A stretch of DNA of 64,000 bases from Hemibagrus wyckioides (Eukaryota > Chordata > Actinopteri > Siluriformes > Bagridae): positions 9,427,304 through 9,491,303 of the forward strand of contig NC_080717.1 in assembly GCF_019097595.1 (NCBI RefSeq). The letters are read 5' to 3'. The notes beneath the pieces were generated by a model. It made no database searches, was not told where the DNA came from, and worked only from the letters and a program-made list of their open reading frames with translations. This document shows positions 1 to 13,700 of the stretch, in pieces. The position numbers were made by a program, and so were the translations under genes. How positions within the stretch are numbered: the first letter of the stretch is position 1; each line of letters opens with the position of its first letter.

Positions 1-228
1 GTCACTGGATGGGCTTAATTCTCTTTTTTTCATCACACTAATGTGGAAAAATGTATTTAGAATCTCTATCAATCGTTATCAAATCATATGTCAAATCTTT
101 AACATCACTGAGAGTGCTCACATAACACAACATACGTTTGTGAAAAATCTATACATTGTACAGCCCTAGTGGGTGTTATGTAAATATAATGCAATTTTAA
201 GTGAATACATATGAATTCCAGTGCATAC

Positions 229-3200
229 CAGTGGGTCACTGGGATGGGATATGCAGACACTTTCACTAACAGCTTGACAGACTTTTGTCCTGCTGTAGCT
301 TCCACCACAGAGCCGTTCCTGTAGTCCACACTAATGAATGGCTTCTCTGAAATAACAGGAGTTTTAGAAGTTAAGGATAGCAGTCAATATACTGGATTCT
401 CTAGATCTGTGGTCAACTTAACTAATAATAATCATACACCGTTCATTCTTTCAACCTTACCATGCACTATGACTAACGTGGACTGCTCCAGACTCCTCTC
501 CATACCATTGGCTGAGCAGGTGTAGTAACCAGAGTCATTGATGTTGACATTTTGGATGGTGAGAATGCTGGTGGCTTCTGTGGCTTGTGTTATGCTGTTG
601 CGAATGGACTGAAAGTTCACCACCCTGTTCTCCTGTGAGCATAATGACAACCATAACTCACATTAAACTCACTTCAATTAGTGCAGTGATGTTATTTTTT
701 TTACGCGGATAATGTAAAAGTCTGGCCTTTTCATTTGTCCATTAAGATTTATTTCAAAAAGCTATTATTTAAGAGGGAGTAATAAAACAATGCAATTAAT
801 CATTTAATTGCTTGTTTATACAGCTACCATAAGCTCATGTGCTTAGATGTATGAAGCTTTCAAAATGAAAGGTAATGAAACAACAGCTTTTTAGCTCATT
901 CTGCAGAGGCAAAAATAGGGACTTAATGTTTATGTTGTTTTAATTTAACTTCTAATAACTTGCCCTTATATTATATACATCATGCTGATAGCTTCCCTGA
1001 CCGGTCCAAAGCTTTAGTCTATTCATAAATTTCAGGTCTAGTCTAGCTGGGATTAGGTGGGTCCTTTATTCAGTTCAGGTTGCGTAGAAGATCTAACTTT
1101 AACAATGTAACATGGAGTAAAAAAAGCCAGGTCTGATTACAAACCCAGGTCCCAGTTTCTGTAATATTCTGTGCTATCTATCTGTGAAAAAACCTTTTTG
1201 GTGAAATGATTTAATTAGCCACATCTAAACAATTCTTCCTTTTTAAAAGGATAAGACAATCTTATATGTCATTTAGTAGATGTACCAGAATTATGGTACA
1301 AATCACTGTTTGTTTTCTTTCTGTCTAGCTACAATTTACAGCATTTGTTATTGATTATACCACTGCAAATTTCTTAATTTCGTTTTCTATAAAGTACAGA
1401 AATTTTTTGTTTTCTGTAAGGTAACATGGCCAGGAAGTAAGATGTGTATCCCAAATTAAATACTTTTCATCTATCATAAAAACTTTTTACTGTCTTTTAT
1501 ACACCGATCAGATATAACATTATGACCACCTGCTTAATATTGTGTTGGTCCCCCTTTTGCTGGCAAAACAGCCCTGACCCGTCATGCACCGTGTATTCTG
1601 ACACCTTTCTATCAGAACCAGCATTAACTTCTTCAGCAATTTGAGCAACAGTAGCTTAAAACTGTGGTTAGATCAGCTCATGCAGGCCAGCTTTTGCTCC
1701 CCACGTGCATCAGTGAGCCTTGGCTGCCCATGACCCTGGTTCCTGGCCCATGACCCTGGTTCCTGGACCACGGTTACTTCCTTGGACCACTTTATATAGA
1801 TACTGACCACTGCAGATCGGAAACACCCCACAAGAGCTGCAGTTTTGGAGATGCTCTGATCCAGTCATCTAGGTATCACAATTTGGTCCTTGTCAAACCC
1901 GCTCCTTACGCTTACCCATTCTTCCTGCTTCTCACACATCAACTTTGAGGATAAAACTTGCTGCCTAATATATCCCGCCCACTAATAGATGATGAGGATA
2001 ATGATAATAAGTGTTATTCACTTCACCTATCAGTGCTCATAATGTTATGGCTGATCCATGTAAATTTGTCATATTATGGTTATTTTGCAAAGACATTTTA
2101 AAGACAGGAGAACTGTATACTGAGAACTGTATACTGCATATATATGTTTTTTGCTTTTCTTCCTTTGAGGGTTCAGACAGACAGAAGACTAAGACTTCTG
2201 GTTTTTCTATTTACAAATCAATATCATTTCCTGCCTCCATCTTACATAAATCGAATTCATTTTGCTTTAGTTGGCAGGACTCAATCTCTTGCTAAACATT
2301 TGTACCTTTTGTCCGGGGTAGGCCCATTTGAATTCCACGCCTGTGTTGTGCTCTACCAGTGCTGTGCAGTTGAGGATGAGGACATCGTCTCGCATTAGCT
2401 CAATGGGTGAGTCCTCAGGAAACAGCTTGAGGTCATAAAACTTTCTTCCTGCATGGTGTTACAACCATCACTTGGAAAGTCAGCACTTTTATCATTTTCT
2501 GTATAGACTTAGAGCCCATATAGATCTAAAAACAACACTTGCTGGATTCATTGTGATTCATTTTGGAGATCTTCCAATTACTGATGAATGTAATCTCTTC
2601 CCAAATTGATGACAATAACCTGAGTAAAATTCTGTTAAGATAATATTTTTGCTGATTGCTAATTTGCTTATTTGAGTCCAAGCCCATACTGCATAGCTTC
2701 ATATTTAATTCAATATTTGTACTTAGTGTCGGCCAGTATTTAGTCTTTAGCATCATTAATCTTTCAAAATCTTGTAAGTTGAGGGTAATGCTAATGTTCT
2801 TCCACTCCAACTGAAAAGGCAATAAGAAGCTGATCCTTTGCCAGTTCCCAAACTTGACCAAAAAATATTCTAATCATATTCTATCATATTCTAATAGATG
2901 CACTTTGAAATGGAGACCTGTGTGAAATATACAATGTTTTGTAAATGATTACTATTTCTTCACTTGATCAACACGGAAAGGTATATGTAACTTGCTGAAT
3001 ATATTACCGAATAGAGTTTTACCTGATTCCATCATGATGTACACCCTGGATCTGTACTCTCTGTCATTTAACGTCAGGGAACAAAAGAAGCCAAGAATCA
3101 TGTCCATGCTGTAGATGACATGCCTGGGAACAGACCAACCTCTCTTGCTGTTCCATGTGATCTCTTTATTTTCAAAAGGCACAGACGGTTGCACTATCTA

Positions 3201-6200
3201 CAGAACGATGGGAAAAGGTTAAGACAAATGAAGCACATAGTTCACAAGGCTACATCGCATCAACATAAGCTCATCATAATCATTTTTGTTTGTATGATAG
3301 CTGTGGTTATGGTCAGTTCGATATAACACCTGGGTCAAGTGAGGTTTTTGTGTTGTTTTGTGTTGACTAACCTAAAGTACATTAGAAGGACATGACAACC
3401 TGCTTTTTAAGCTCAACATAGTTCTGGCATGTACTTACAGTATATATTTCTGCTTTTAGCTTTTTTAGGAATACTTAAGGAAACACCGTGGGCACTGACA
3501 CATATTTTACGTGGCCATAAAAATGTAGTTTACTATTTAGAAAAAATAAAAGCTTATGACAGCTTATTGACAGATGACTGTACATGTCCTTCGATCCTAA
3601 ATAAAACCTGGTTGGATTTTTACGTTTCAAACCAGTCACACCAGTCCAATTTATTATGGGACTCATATGTACACAGACACGTATGTAATGCCATTCAAAT
3701 GTAGATCTGGGTGGTAACAATACAATTTAATATCAACAAATCCATCCTACAATGTTATTTCAACCCCCAAAAAATGTACAAAGTAACCGTAATCACGACT
3801 TATATCTATGAGCTGAAGCCCCAGTCAATGTTTATACAGAATTATATTAGTTAGTGGCTTATGTGGGTTTTATGCTGCCCTGTGAACAATGCTGTTTCAG
3901 TGTCTATTTGAAACTGGAAAAATAAAATCTAATCTAAATAGATTTGTCATGATATGAATTCAACATATTGCACAGACTAAAAAAAATGCACAATGCAATG
4001 CAGAAACCACAGCAATGCTTTGTGAAGTTTCATCTAAAAAGTCTGGCAGGGAATGATGGGAGACAGAGTGCTCAGGACCAAATGGTTAGGTTTTTTTTTC
4101 TTTGCCATTGTTGTTATTACATTTTTCATATCTGACTGTGTGTCCGTAGGGGAAGAACAGTGAGGAGAGTTCCCCCAGACTTCCTATTAGATTTAAAGGA
4201 CGAATCTCAAACTCTCAGACTGGCATACATTAACTTCTTCACCGGAACATTAAGCCTAATGAGACAGATGAAGTGGACTGGGAGTCTCTGACTGAAATTC
4301 ACATGATTGAAAACTTTATACAGTTAATTAAATCCTCTCCGTAATTCTCAGGAGCATTCGCCTCTCAGCCAGCATACTAGAAATGTGATGAAATTTATAC
4401 AATGCAGGTTTTTATCAGCATACCAATAGAAATAACTGACTAATGAATAACAATCATCACATCAAGTAGTGCAGTGACTAGCTTATGCTAGCATATATGC
4501 TGCATATGCAACCATATGCTTTTTGAAGCTTCCTTTTGTGTACCTTCCTGTACGATGTATCCAATATCAGCCGTATTTAAATGCAATTATTATTAGCACT
4601 TCAACTTTCACATGGGTATGCACACACTTATAATGTTCCTTTCTGAAGAAGCATGGTATTAATAGCACTAAATGAATCACTAATCTCTGCAGGATGGTGG
4701 CATACCTACCGAGAAGAGTGAGACTTTCAGTTCAGGATCTGAGACCAGACACGGCACTTCAATGTGTGTGTCCGATGCTGTTATGAAGATGGTTTCCATG
4801 TTGTCACTTTTGATAAATGGATGGTCTGGGTCTATTGGGGAAAATTTGAAGTTAGCCAGAAAACATGTGAGTTTGCGATCTGGTGGAAATCATAAAATGA
4901 TGAAAGAACACACAAGCATAACCTATGCATCATAAAATAATTTTCACTTCAAATGGCTCTTCTGTACTCCCATATAAAGCCCATAAAAAATTCATATCAG
5001 GTTTAACTTTGACCAGAATACATCAAGACCCAAACCAAGGCATTAAGATTCATAACCACGCCATTCTCCGCAGGTCTCTGCAAAATGACACGGCTCACAT
5101 TGTCATTAAATAGCAAAGAATAGAGCTTATAGTAACCCTTTTCAGATTTCATATAGCCATTTGCAAAGCCACTAATACAGTGATTTTCTTTTAGTCAGAG
5201 GCCAAATGTGGTCCCAGCAAATCGCCCCAAGCTTTGTTTTCCACTACAGGCTCTATTTGAATATCATACACTTCTCTGAAATGCACCATTAGTTCTAAGC
5301 CTACCATTTTTTTTTTTTTTGTTCAGAGTAAAAATCATCACTCACTCAGTCTTTGAGAGGGCAAACAAAAGCTTCAAACTGAAGGCTTATATTTCTATCT
5401 GTTGGTGGTCCAGATACACAGACGTAACAGGAAAAATACACAATTCCGTTGTGTAATGGTACTTAACAAATTAGTGTGAGGAGGAGAAGTGCCTTTTGAG
5501 GGCTCTTATGTTGGAACACAGGCGGTGATCATGAACGATGGAGGCAGTGAGTACAAGGCACGGGATGAGTGTACACAACGGGATAGGCACCTAACCAAAT
5601 CCACATGCAGCCCTATCCGACCTGCTTCATGCCCCTGCGTAATTTATAGCTGTGATTTCAGCTGCTTCTAATTAGACCCCTGGTAAGATCTATGGAAACT
5701 GTTTCGGCACCTTGTCAGGAGAAATAACTGGGTATTTTATGAAAGCAGACAAACTAGTGGGGCACCTGTATATGAATCTCTGACTATTTTTTTATTATCT
5801 TTTCAGCTCCAAAGAATACAGCACCACACAGGCCTCTGACTCTGTCAACTGAGCTCAGTACAACACCCAGACAAACTACACATAAATCAGCTGCTTATGA
5901 AAGACAAGAATACATTTAGTAGCCCTACAAACATTGCTTTCATTAAAGTAGATCTCTTTTCAGTTTTCACTTCTCAGCTCAACAAGTAAAAAATACATGA
6001 TTATAAGGGCATTGTTATAAAGGGTCTCCAAACAAAATATAATCATTAAGGTATAATCAAATACAACACAACACCCAGGGCTTGTACTCAAGTATTTCGC
6101 ATGTCTTTTTCCGGCAAAATGTGTGACTTATTGTATGCCGGGGAAGATTCTGTCGAGAAAGTCCAATTTAGTCCGGAAATATGGTGAAACTAAATCTCTT

Positions 6201-9200
6201 TCAAAAATAAAACAATGGATCCCATGTAAGTATGACTGAATCCTAAACAACACTTAGTCCAATGTACTGGTCAATTGAAACTTTGTTTTGCTTCATTTAT
6301 GAAGCAAACTCCTCGCCAAAATACTTCTCATTTTGAAATCAAGGAAAATGTGTTCATTTCACAAGTATGTGACCGGGGAGAATTTAGATACGAAGAAAAA
6401 CAGGACTTCTTTCTTCGTACTAAAACACAAAAGCCAAAACGCAAAGCCAAGTAAAAAAATACCTGTGTGGTGCTCTTTTACGCAGATTACGCCACATCTC
6501 CGCTTTTCTTACTTTTAGCCGTCAAGCAATGCAAATGCATTCAAGCTATAATACTACTTAATATTCTTTAAATGTTTGGATAAGGGCAACCGTTTAGAAT
6601 GTCCTCGTCTATCTCTCCAAGAAAAGAGAATATATATATATAATCAGATGTGCTAGCCAAGCACAGAAAATTGACTCACTTGAGGTTAAAAAAATACAAC
6701 AACAAAACTGAATATGTGATTTACATGCCCTATTAGTTATGCTTTTTTTATGATGATGCCATGAATTGCTTCAACTATGCAAAATAGGAATTCAATTGCA
6801 TCTGTAATGACGTGAGTGAAGTAAACAGGGGGAACTAATTTCAATTGGAAACGACATGACATCATCTAAACCATTTATATATGACAAAATGACTGTCATC
6901 TAAACCATTTAAATATGACATAAACATCTGCGGTGATTTCCTGAGGCAATTCAAGTAACATAAACATAAGTTCAAAATTCATTGAAATTCCTCTATTGTT
7001 GAAAAGAGAATTATGTTACATACGGTCATTACAAGACTTTCAAATAAACATTGTCTCCAGTTACCTCGCACAAAGACATATAAACTGGCAGCTGTGGTTC
7101 CATCAATAACAGCTTTGATGTCCTGGTAGAAGCAACGGTAGTAGCCTGTGTCATTGCTCTGGCTTTTTGTCAGCACTAGGGTCTTGCAATACGGTTTCCC
7201 AGGTTCCCCCTGGCACTCCTTCACCCACAATGCTCTTTGATCCTGGATGAGCAACTGCTCCTGTTGTCGCTCACTAAGCTCCTCTTTGCTGAGAGACTGA
7301 TCTGGCCAGGTCCAGTCCAGAATGTGCTGTCCCCTGGTACAAGGTATCAAGAAATGGTCACTAACATCTCGAAAGCTTATAAGATATCAGATTTCAGCAT
7401 GATTATATGATGATCTTCAGAATTATTGGCACTATTGGAAAGCAGTCTTCACATTTATTCCATAATTTCGTCTTCTTTGCATAGCAGTATATATACCCTG
7501 TAAACATTAGCACCACGAGTTAGAATTCCCACACGACTTTGATCAAGACTAATGGTCTGTATAGCTTTATGGCCCTATCTTAGCCTTTCTTGGCACACAG
7601 CAATATTGCATATTTCAGAAACATACAAGATAACTTTTGATTTCCTCCCCAAAATAGGTTACGCAATACACTAATATTTTTAACTTGAACCACAGCCATA
7701 TAAAATTCATAATGCGTCTTATGCTGGGTTCTGGCCAAAATATATATTTTCTCTTCCCAAGAGGCATGTATGCTACTGCTGAAAAACAATTTATTCAGTA
7801 GATTCCTGGCTATGGCAGCTGTAGAAGAACCAGAGATTAATGAAGCAGCACAGCTCTCCCCCTTCCTCTATATGTTCAAAGATACATTGCCACTGGCATT
7901 ATCTTAAAACGGATATAATCTTTCTTCTGCATTCCCATCCAAATGTAACATTCCCTGTGTGTGTAAAGAACCTCAAGGCTATATGGTTCAATTCATCTTG
8001 ATTTCTTACTGTTTACATAAAAACAGGTCCGGTAGATTATCATACATTCTGAGCACAAAAATTGCCTCAGGTCATAGTCAGAAATTACCTGCACGTAATA
8101 GTCAGTGTGTCATTGGCGTCAATCACAAGCTGGTCTTTGGTGCTGTTGAGAATAGGGGGGGTCATAGAAAACCCAGCCACTAGACCTGGGACAAGAAAGG
8201 AAAGGGGATTAAAAGACATAAGACATGCTTTGAACAGCACGTCAAAAATGTATGCATCACATTTGTGCCATAATTAGTTACGACAGACTTTTTTTAATTT
8301 TCACCCCATTTTTCCCTCCTATTTCATCATTTTGCTTCACTATCTACTACCTAGCATTCATATATCAGGCAAAGGCTACCACACAGGTAAAGGCTAGCAT
8401 GTGCTATGCCATAGAGCAACTGAACAATCTCGGTGCAAAGCGCTAACTGTCTTTTTTTTATCATTCCCTGGTGCCCATGATAGCTAGTACATGACTAGTA
8501 TCTCTCTAATTGACAGAGGAGAGTGTAATGCCATCCCTTTCACTTAGACAGAATGGCCAATTATCCTCTGATGGACGCACAGACATGAATAGCTGTGACA
8601 CTGGTTTGTGACACTTTTTAGGCCGAACACTTTTCTGTTGCGCTGCTTAGATAGCTTCATCTTAAACTACATTTTTCAAAATGTTTAGTCAATTTAGAAA
8701 ACATACAGATTACAAATTTACCCTCTTGGGGAGAATAAAGTAAGACGATCCCATCTATCAAATGCTAAGTCACTAAATGAAACTAACTAACACTAAATGT
8801 TAGTTTATGGACAGCTAGAAGTCCATTGAGGTTTGGGGGAGGATGAAGCAGATTGAAGAATAAGCACGAGTATTAGTTAAGATATTAAATATGGGCTGAC
8901 AGGAATAGCTAGCCTAACTATTAACAAACCAGGTTCAGAAAATATCAAAGACATTTTATGTAGGTACCAAGCATTTTGGTGAGTGTCCTAATGAGGCTCA
9001 GGGGTAACAATAGGTCAGTGGTTATTCTGAGGTACAGTACATCAATGCTAATCTAGCATTTCAAAATGAATATTGGAGGCCAGTAAGTAAAACTTAAGTG
9101 CTATCATTTTATCAGAGTTCACACATATTTTAATGTCATGAATACCTGATATATAAATAGGCTTTAGTAAGAATAAGATAGATTCTGAACATAAATCTTA

Positions 9201-10689
9201 CTATAGATGTTTTAGAGTGGGAGTATTAGCTGTTCTAAGAGCTGGAAAGAAATGACGTTATTAAGATGACATAGAGTCGAGGTAGAAATTTGAAACTTGA
9301 AAACTGACTAGGAATCCACACTAATCCATAGCATTACCAATAACCTATATATAAATCAGTGCATATCATCTTGATTTATTCATCTTTTAAGTGGTTGATC
9401 TTTGAAGAGCCTATTAAGACTTTCCCGGCTGGTGAGACGTAAGGTTAAAGATCACAGCAGACACGTCAAATGATCTCCGACCATTATTAGCACTCTCACA
9501 GATGCACTTTAACCGAGCATGGCTAAGGAATATGTCACCAGGACACACCAGGCACATCTGGAGATAATTACAGATGAAAGCAGTTCACAAAACTGGTAGA
9601 TACATTATGCTATGTATGAAGACCACGTCCTTTTTAACCGTTTAAAAAAGTAAGCTATGGTAAATAAAGACAGAAATAGCGTCTCGTCATACATTCACGG
9701 AACAGCAGAAATTAGAATCCCCAATAAATTAAAACACAATACATGTGATAGCCAGAACCAGAATCAGGATTGGAACTGGTCATTCGTCATAGAATTTCTA
9801 TACAAAAAAGCACGCTGTGTATCTTTGCAACATATACAACACGGTGTGTATCTTTGCAACATATACAACACGGTGTGTATCTTTGCAACACATACAACAC
9901 GGTGTGTATCTTTGCAACATATACAACACGGTGTGTATCTTTGCAACACATACAACACGGTGTGTATCTTTGCAACATATACAACACGGTGTGTATCTTT
10001 GCAACATATACAACACGGTGTGTATCTTTGCAACACATACAACACGGTGTGTATCTTTGCAACATATACAACACGGTGTGTATCTTTGCAACACATACAA
10101 CACGGTGTGTATCTTTGCAACATATACAACACGGTGTGTATCTTTGCAACACATACAACACGGTGTGTATCTTTGCAACACATACAACACGGTGTGTATC
10201 TTTGCAACACATACAACACGGTGTGTATCTTTGCAACACATACAACACGGTGTGTATCTTTGCAACACATACAACACGGTGTGTATCTTTGCAACATATA
10301 CAACACGGTGTGTATCTTTGCAACATATACAACACGGTGTGTATCTTTGCAACATATACAACACGGTGTGTATCTTTGCAACATATACAACACGGTGTGT
10401 ATCTTTGCAACACATACATATACATATACACTTTAATAGGAACGCCTGTACATCAACACATCTGTGCAATTATCTAATCAGCTTATGATGTGACATCAGG
10501 GCAATGCAGAAAATCCTGCAGGTACAAGACAGTAGCTTAGGGTAATGTTCACATCCACCAACAAAATGGGGGGAAAAATGTGAACTCATTTATTTTGACT
10601 GTGGTATGATTGTTGCTGCCAGACAGGCTGGTTTGAGTTTTCTATAACTGCCTGTGATTTTTACACACACACGCACGCACACACACACG

Positions 10690-10740
<51 letters not shown>

Positions 10741-13700
10741 TATTCTCTAGAATTGAATATTGCAATAAACATCCAGTGAGTGGTGGTTCTGCAGAATAAA
10801 ACGCCTTGTTGATGAGAGAGAACCAGATCACCGAAGTCACCAGATCTGAATCCAATAGAACACATTTGGGATGTTGTGGAACAGGAGATCCACAGCATGG
10901 AAGTGCACCTGAAAATCTGCAGGAACTACATGATACAACATGAAACAGAATCCCAAAGGAATGTCTTCAACATACTGTGGAAATTATGCCATACTAGTCA
11001 CACAAAGTACATATGGATGTAATTAATTGAGGATATGAAGCTAGTGGGTGCAAGTGTTGAGGATACAGAAGATAGGGATAGATGGAGAGAGATGATTCGC
11101 TGTGGTGACCCCTGAAGTGAAAAGGTGAAAGAAGAAGAAGAAGAAGAAGAATCACACAAAGTACAATAAACTATAAGACAAATGACGTTAATGCTCCTTG
11201 CATGCCAATCAGAAGTAACATTTCTGCACCACTGCATTTCATGTACATGATCTAAGTCCTTCACATGGATCCTGGCCCTGGAGCCAACAATGGACTTATG
11301 TAAATATTTGAATGTGAGGCTATGAACTGTTTATAGCGTTGTGCTGAGCCACTTGGCAGCAGCTTGCTGCTTTTTTTAAGCTTTGAAGATTTATTCTTGA
11401 ACATCAACGGCAATAAAAACAATACCAACCAAAATGCTATGCAACAGGAAGAGGCATTTAAAATGGATTTTTTAGAATTTTTGTGGTTTTTGGCAAACAC
11501 TGCATAAAACATTTTTCTGCAGTCAATAAGAGATATGCTCATTGCTATAGTCTGGGCTGAACCATTCACGGATGTATACAACTGGCCCGAGTGTCATGGC
11601 CACAATTTTTTTGTCAATACCACCCAAAATATTGACAGGCAAAATAATAAGTGTATTATACTCAAGAGTGTTATGGTTCCAGTGGAGAAAATAAATCCAT
11701 TTACATAGATGTATGCTGAATAATCATGTTGGTATATACAGGCTATTTAAATATTATCCGATTAGCTGTAATTACATTGCAAATGAAATTGATGAACGTT
11801 CATTTTACTAGACGATTAAATATTCCTACTTCCTGAAACACATTTCAAGGATAAAAAAAATACACTTGTTTGCCTTTGCAACTGAGAAGTCTTCAACAGC
11901 ATGTGAGGTCAGGCAACTGAAAACACATCATCATCCCCTCTGCATGACAGAATACAATCTTTTTCAAAAGCATGCAAACTGCGCCGAAACCTGCTGAGTC
12001 CCTGCCTGCTGTCTGGCCATTTCAAAGACATAATGACTTGCCTCGCCACAGAGAGCCGAGCTGTCCAATTCCTGGGGCTAAAGTATAGGACCCAAGGGTC
12101 TCTTTCTGTCTCAGGGGCCTTTGGACTTGTTTGTGGTTGTTTAAACAGACAGGAGCGTGCTGTGGGTGACAAGTCAGAGGAAACCCGCTCCTTGCCTCCA
12201 ATAGGTTCAAGAACAATTTACACAACCCTCACAAAGTTTATAAACAATATTCTTGTGTAGAAAAGAGGCCAAACCTACAGACTAAACTCGCCGCCCTGAG
12301 CCCGAGTGCTCACATCTTCCATTCAATTGTCCAAAGTCCATCAGATTCACAGCCAAGGCCATGGCCTTTCAGCTGAGAGCTTTCTAATTGGTTTTTATGA
12401 AGCATAGGCAGGAAGCTGTTCTCTGGGGGTGCACATTTATTGGAGTAGTGCCAGGTTTGGAGGCATGTTTGCCTTCACAGTAAGGATCCCCCCACCCAGA
12501 AAGAACAGCTGCTTTCTATACAATGTCTGAATTTTCTCTACACAATGTGATGTAACTGCAGCATGTTATTAGATACTTACGAATACATTTACACAGTTCA
12601 TTTACAACTCAGACATTCCCCATAAAATGCAGGAGCCCGATATTAATGATGGTTATAAAAATGCATCAGGTTCGTTTACATTTACATTACATTTGTCTGT
12701 GTCACTGTGTGAACATAACAGTATTTTTGTGGCACTTCCAGAAACCGCGGTCACGTCTTCGTCTACTCACACAGTGCACTATGTAGATTCTAAAATGCCA
12801 CGGTAACTATGTAGAAAGTATATGTTATTGAGTGCAAAATTCCACATTTATTGTGCAATTGATCATAGAAAAGAGGATTATTATTAGGGAAACTCAGCAG
12901 AAAATATTTGAGTTCTCCAGACCTGATATAAGGATCTTTATACTGTTTTTATGGCTATCATAACAACAAAGTTTTGGCATCAATTTATTCAGAATTTGAC
13001 CATGCTTGTACATGTTTGTCACTTAATAATAAAGGGAAAATAAATTCAAGTAAATGTCTTTTTGCTCTAAAGTATTCTATAATTTCTATAGTGCATACAA
13101 AGCCATTTGTGCCATTTGGTCTAATAATATGCTTTAAGACTGGTTTAAATAACAGCAAATTGCTTTTGACCGAAATTTAGACAGAAATAGGAATTTGACA
13201 GAAATTCATTATTGAATTCATTATTTATTCGATTCATTAACAGATGAGACGTGTAGTAGCAGCAAACACTCCACACCATCTAAGGCTAATCATAAATGAG
13301 TAGGGGAAAAATGTGCTATTATATAATAAAAAAAATAAAGCATAAACATTTTAATAAAGAATAGAATGTAAACACAGTATACAGAACAAGTGTAATCAAG
13401 TTTTCTGTATGGAGACCATTTATTTAACATTTATGAGTCCCCAGTATCAGGGCATTATATAACGCTCAGTAAGTTTTCTGCTATGGGAAAATCTTCAGGA
13501 CAAAATGCTTTGTTTTTTTAGTGCCATGACAAGCTGCATTTTTTTTTTTTTCTTATTAACTTCAATAGAGAGAAGAGAAAATAGAGGCTGGTGAATGAAT
13601 AGCTGCTATACTGTAGGTAATAACAGGAACAAAATTTGCAACATGAAATATAACTAGAACAAGTAACAAAGTATGACTTCATTCATTAATAAATTTAGCA

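Noticed and set aside
2526..2861. Minus-strand 111-codon frame between flt4 exons 5 and 6
   Set aside because: Lies within intron 5; it does not match FLT4 and is not needed to keep phase.
9818..10412. CRISPR-like regular repeat
   Set aside because: Units are contiguous with no spacers, and the genome is eukaryotic.
9657..10488. Long open frames in five or six frames across the 29-bp repeat, up to 259 codons
   Set aside because: They arise because the repeat unit has no stop in any frame and a period not divisible by three. No protein motif and no splice context.
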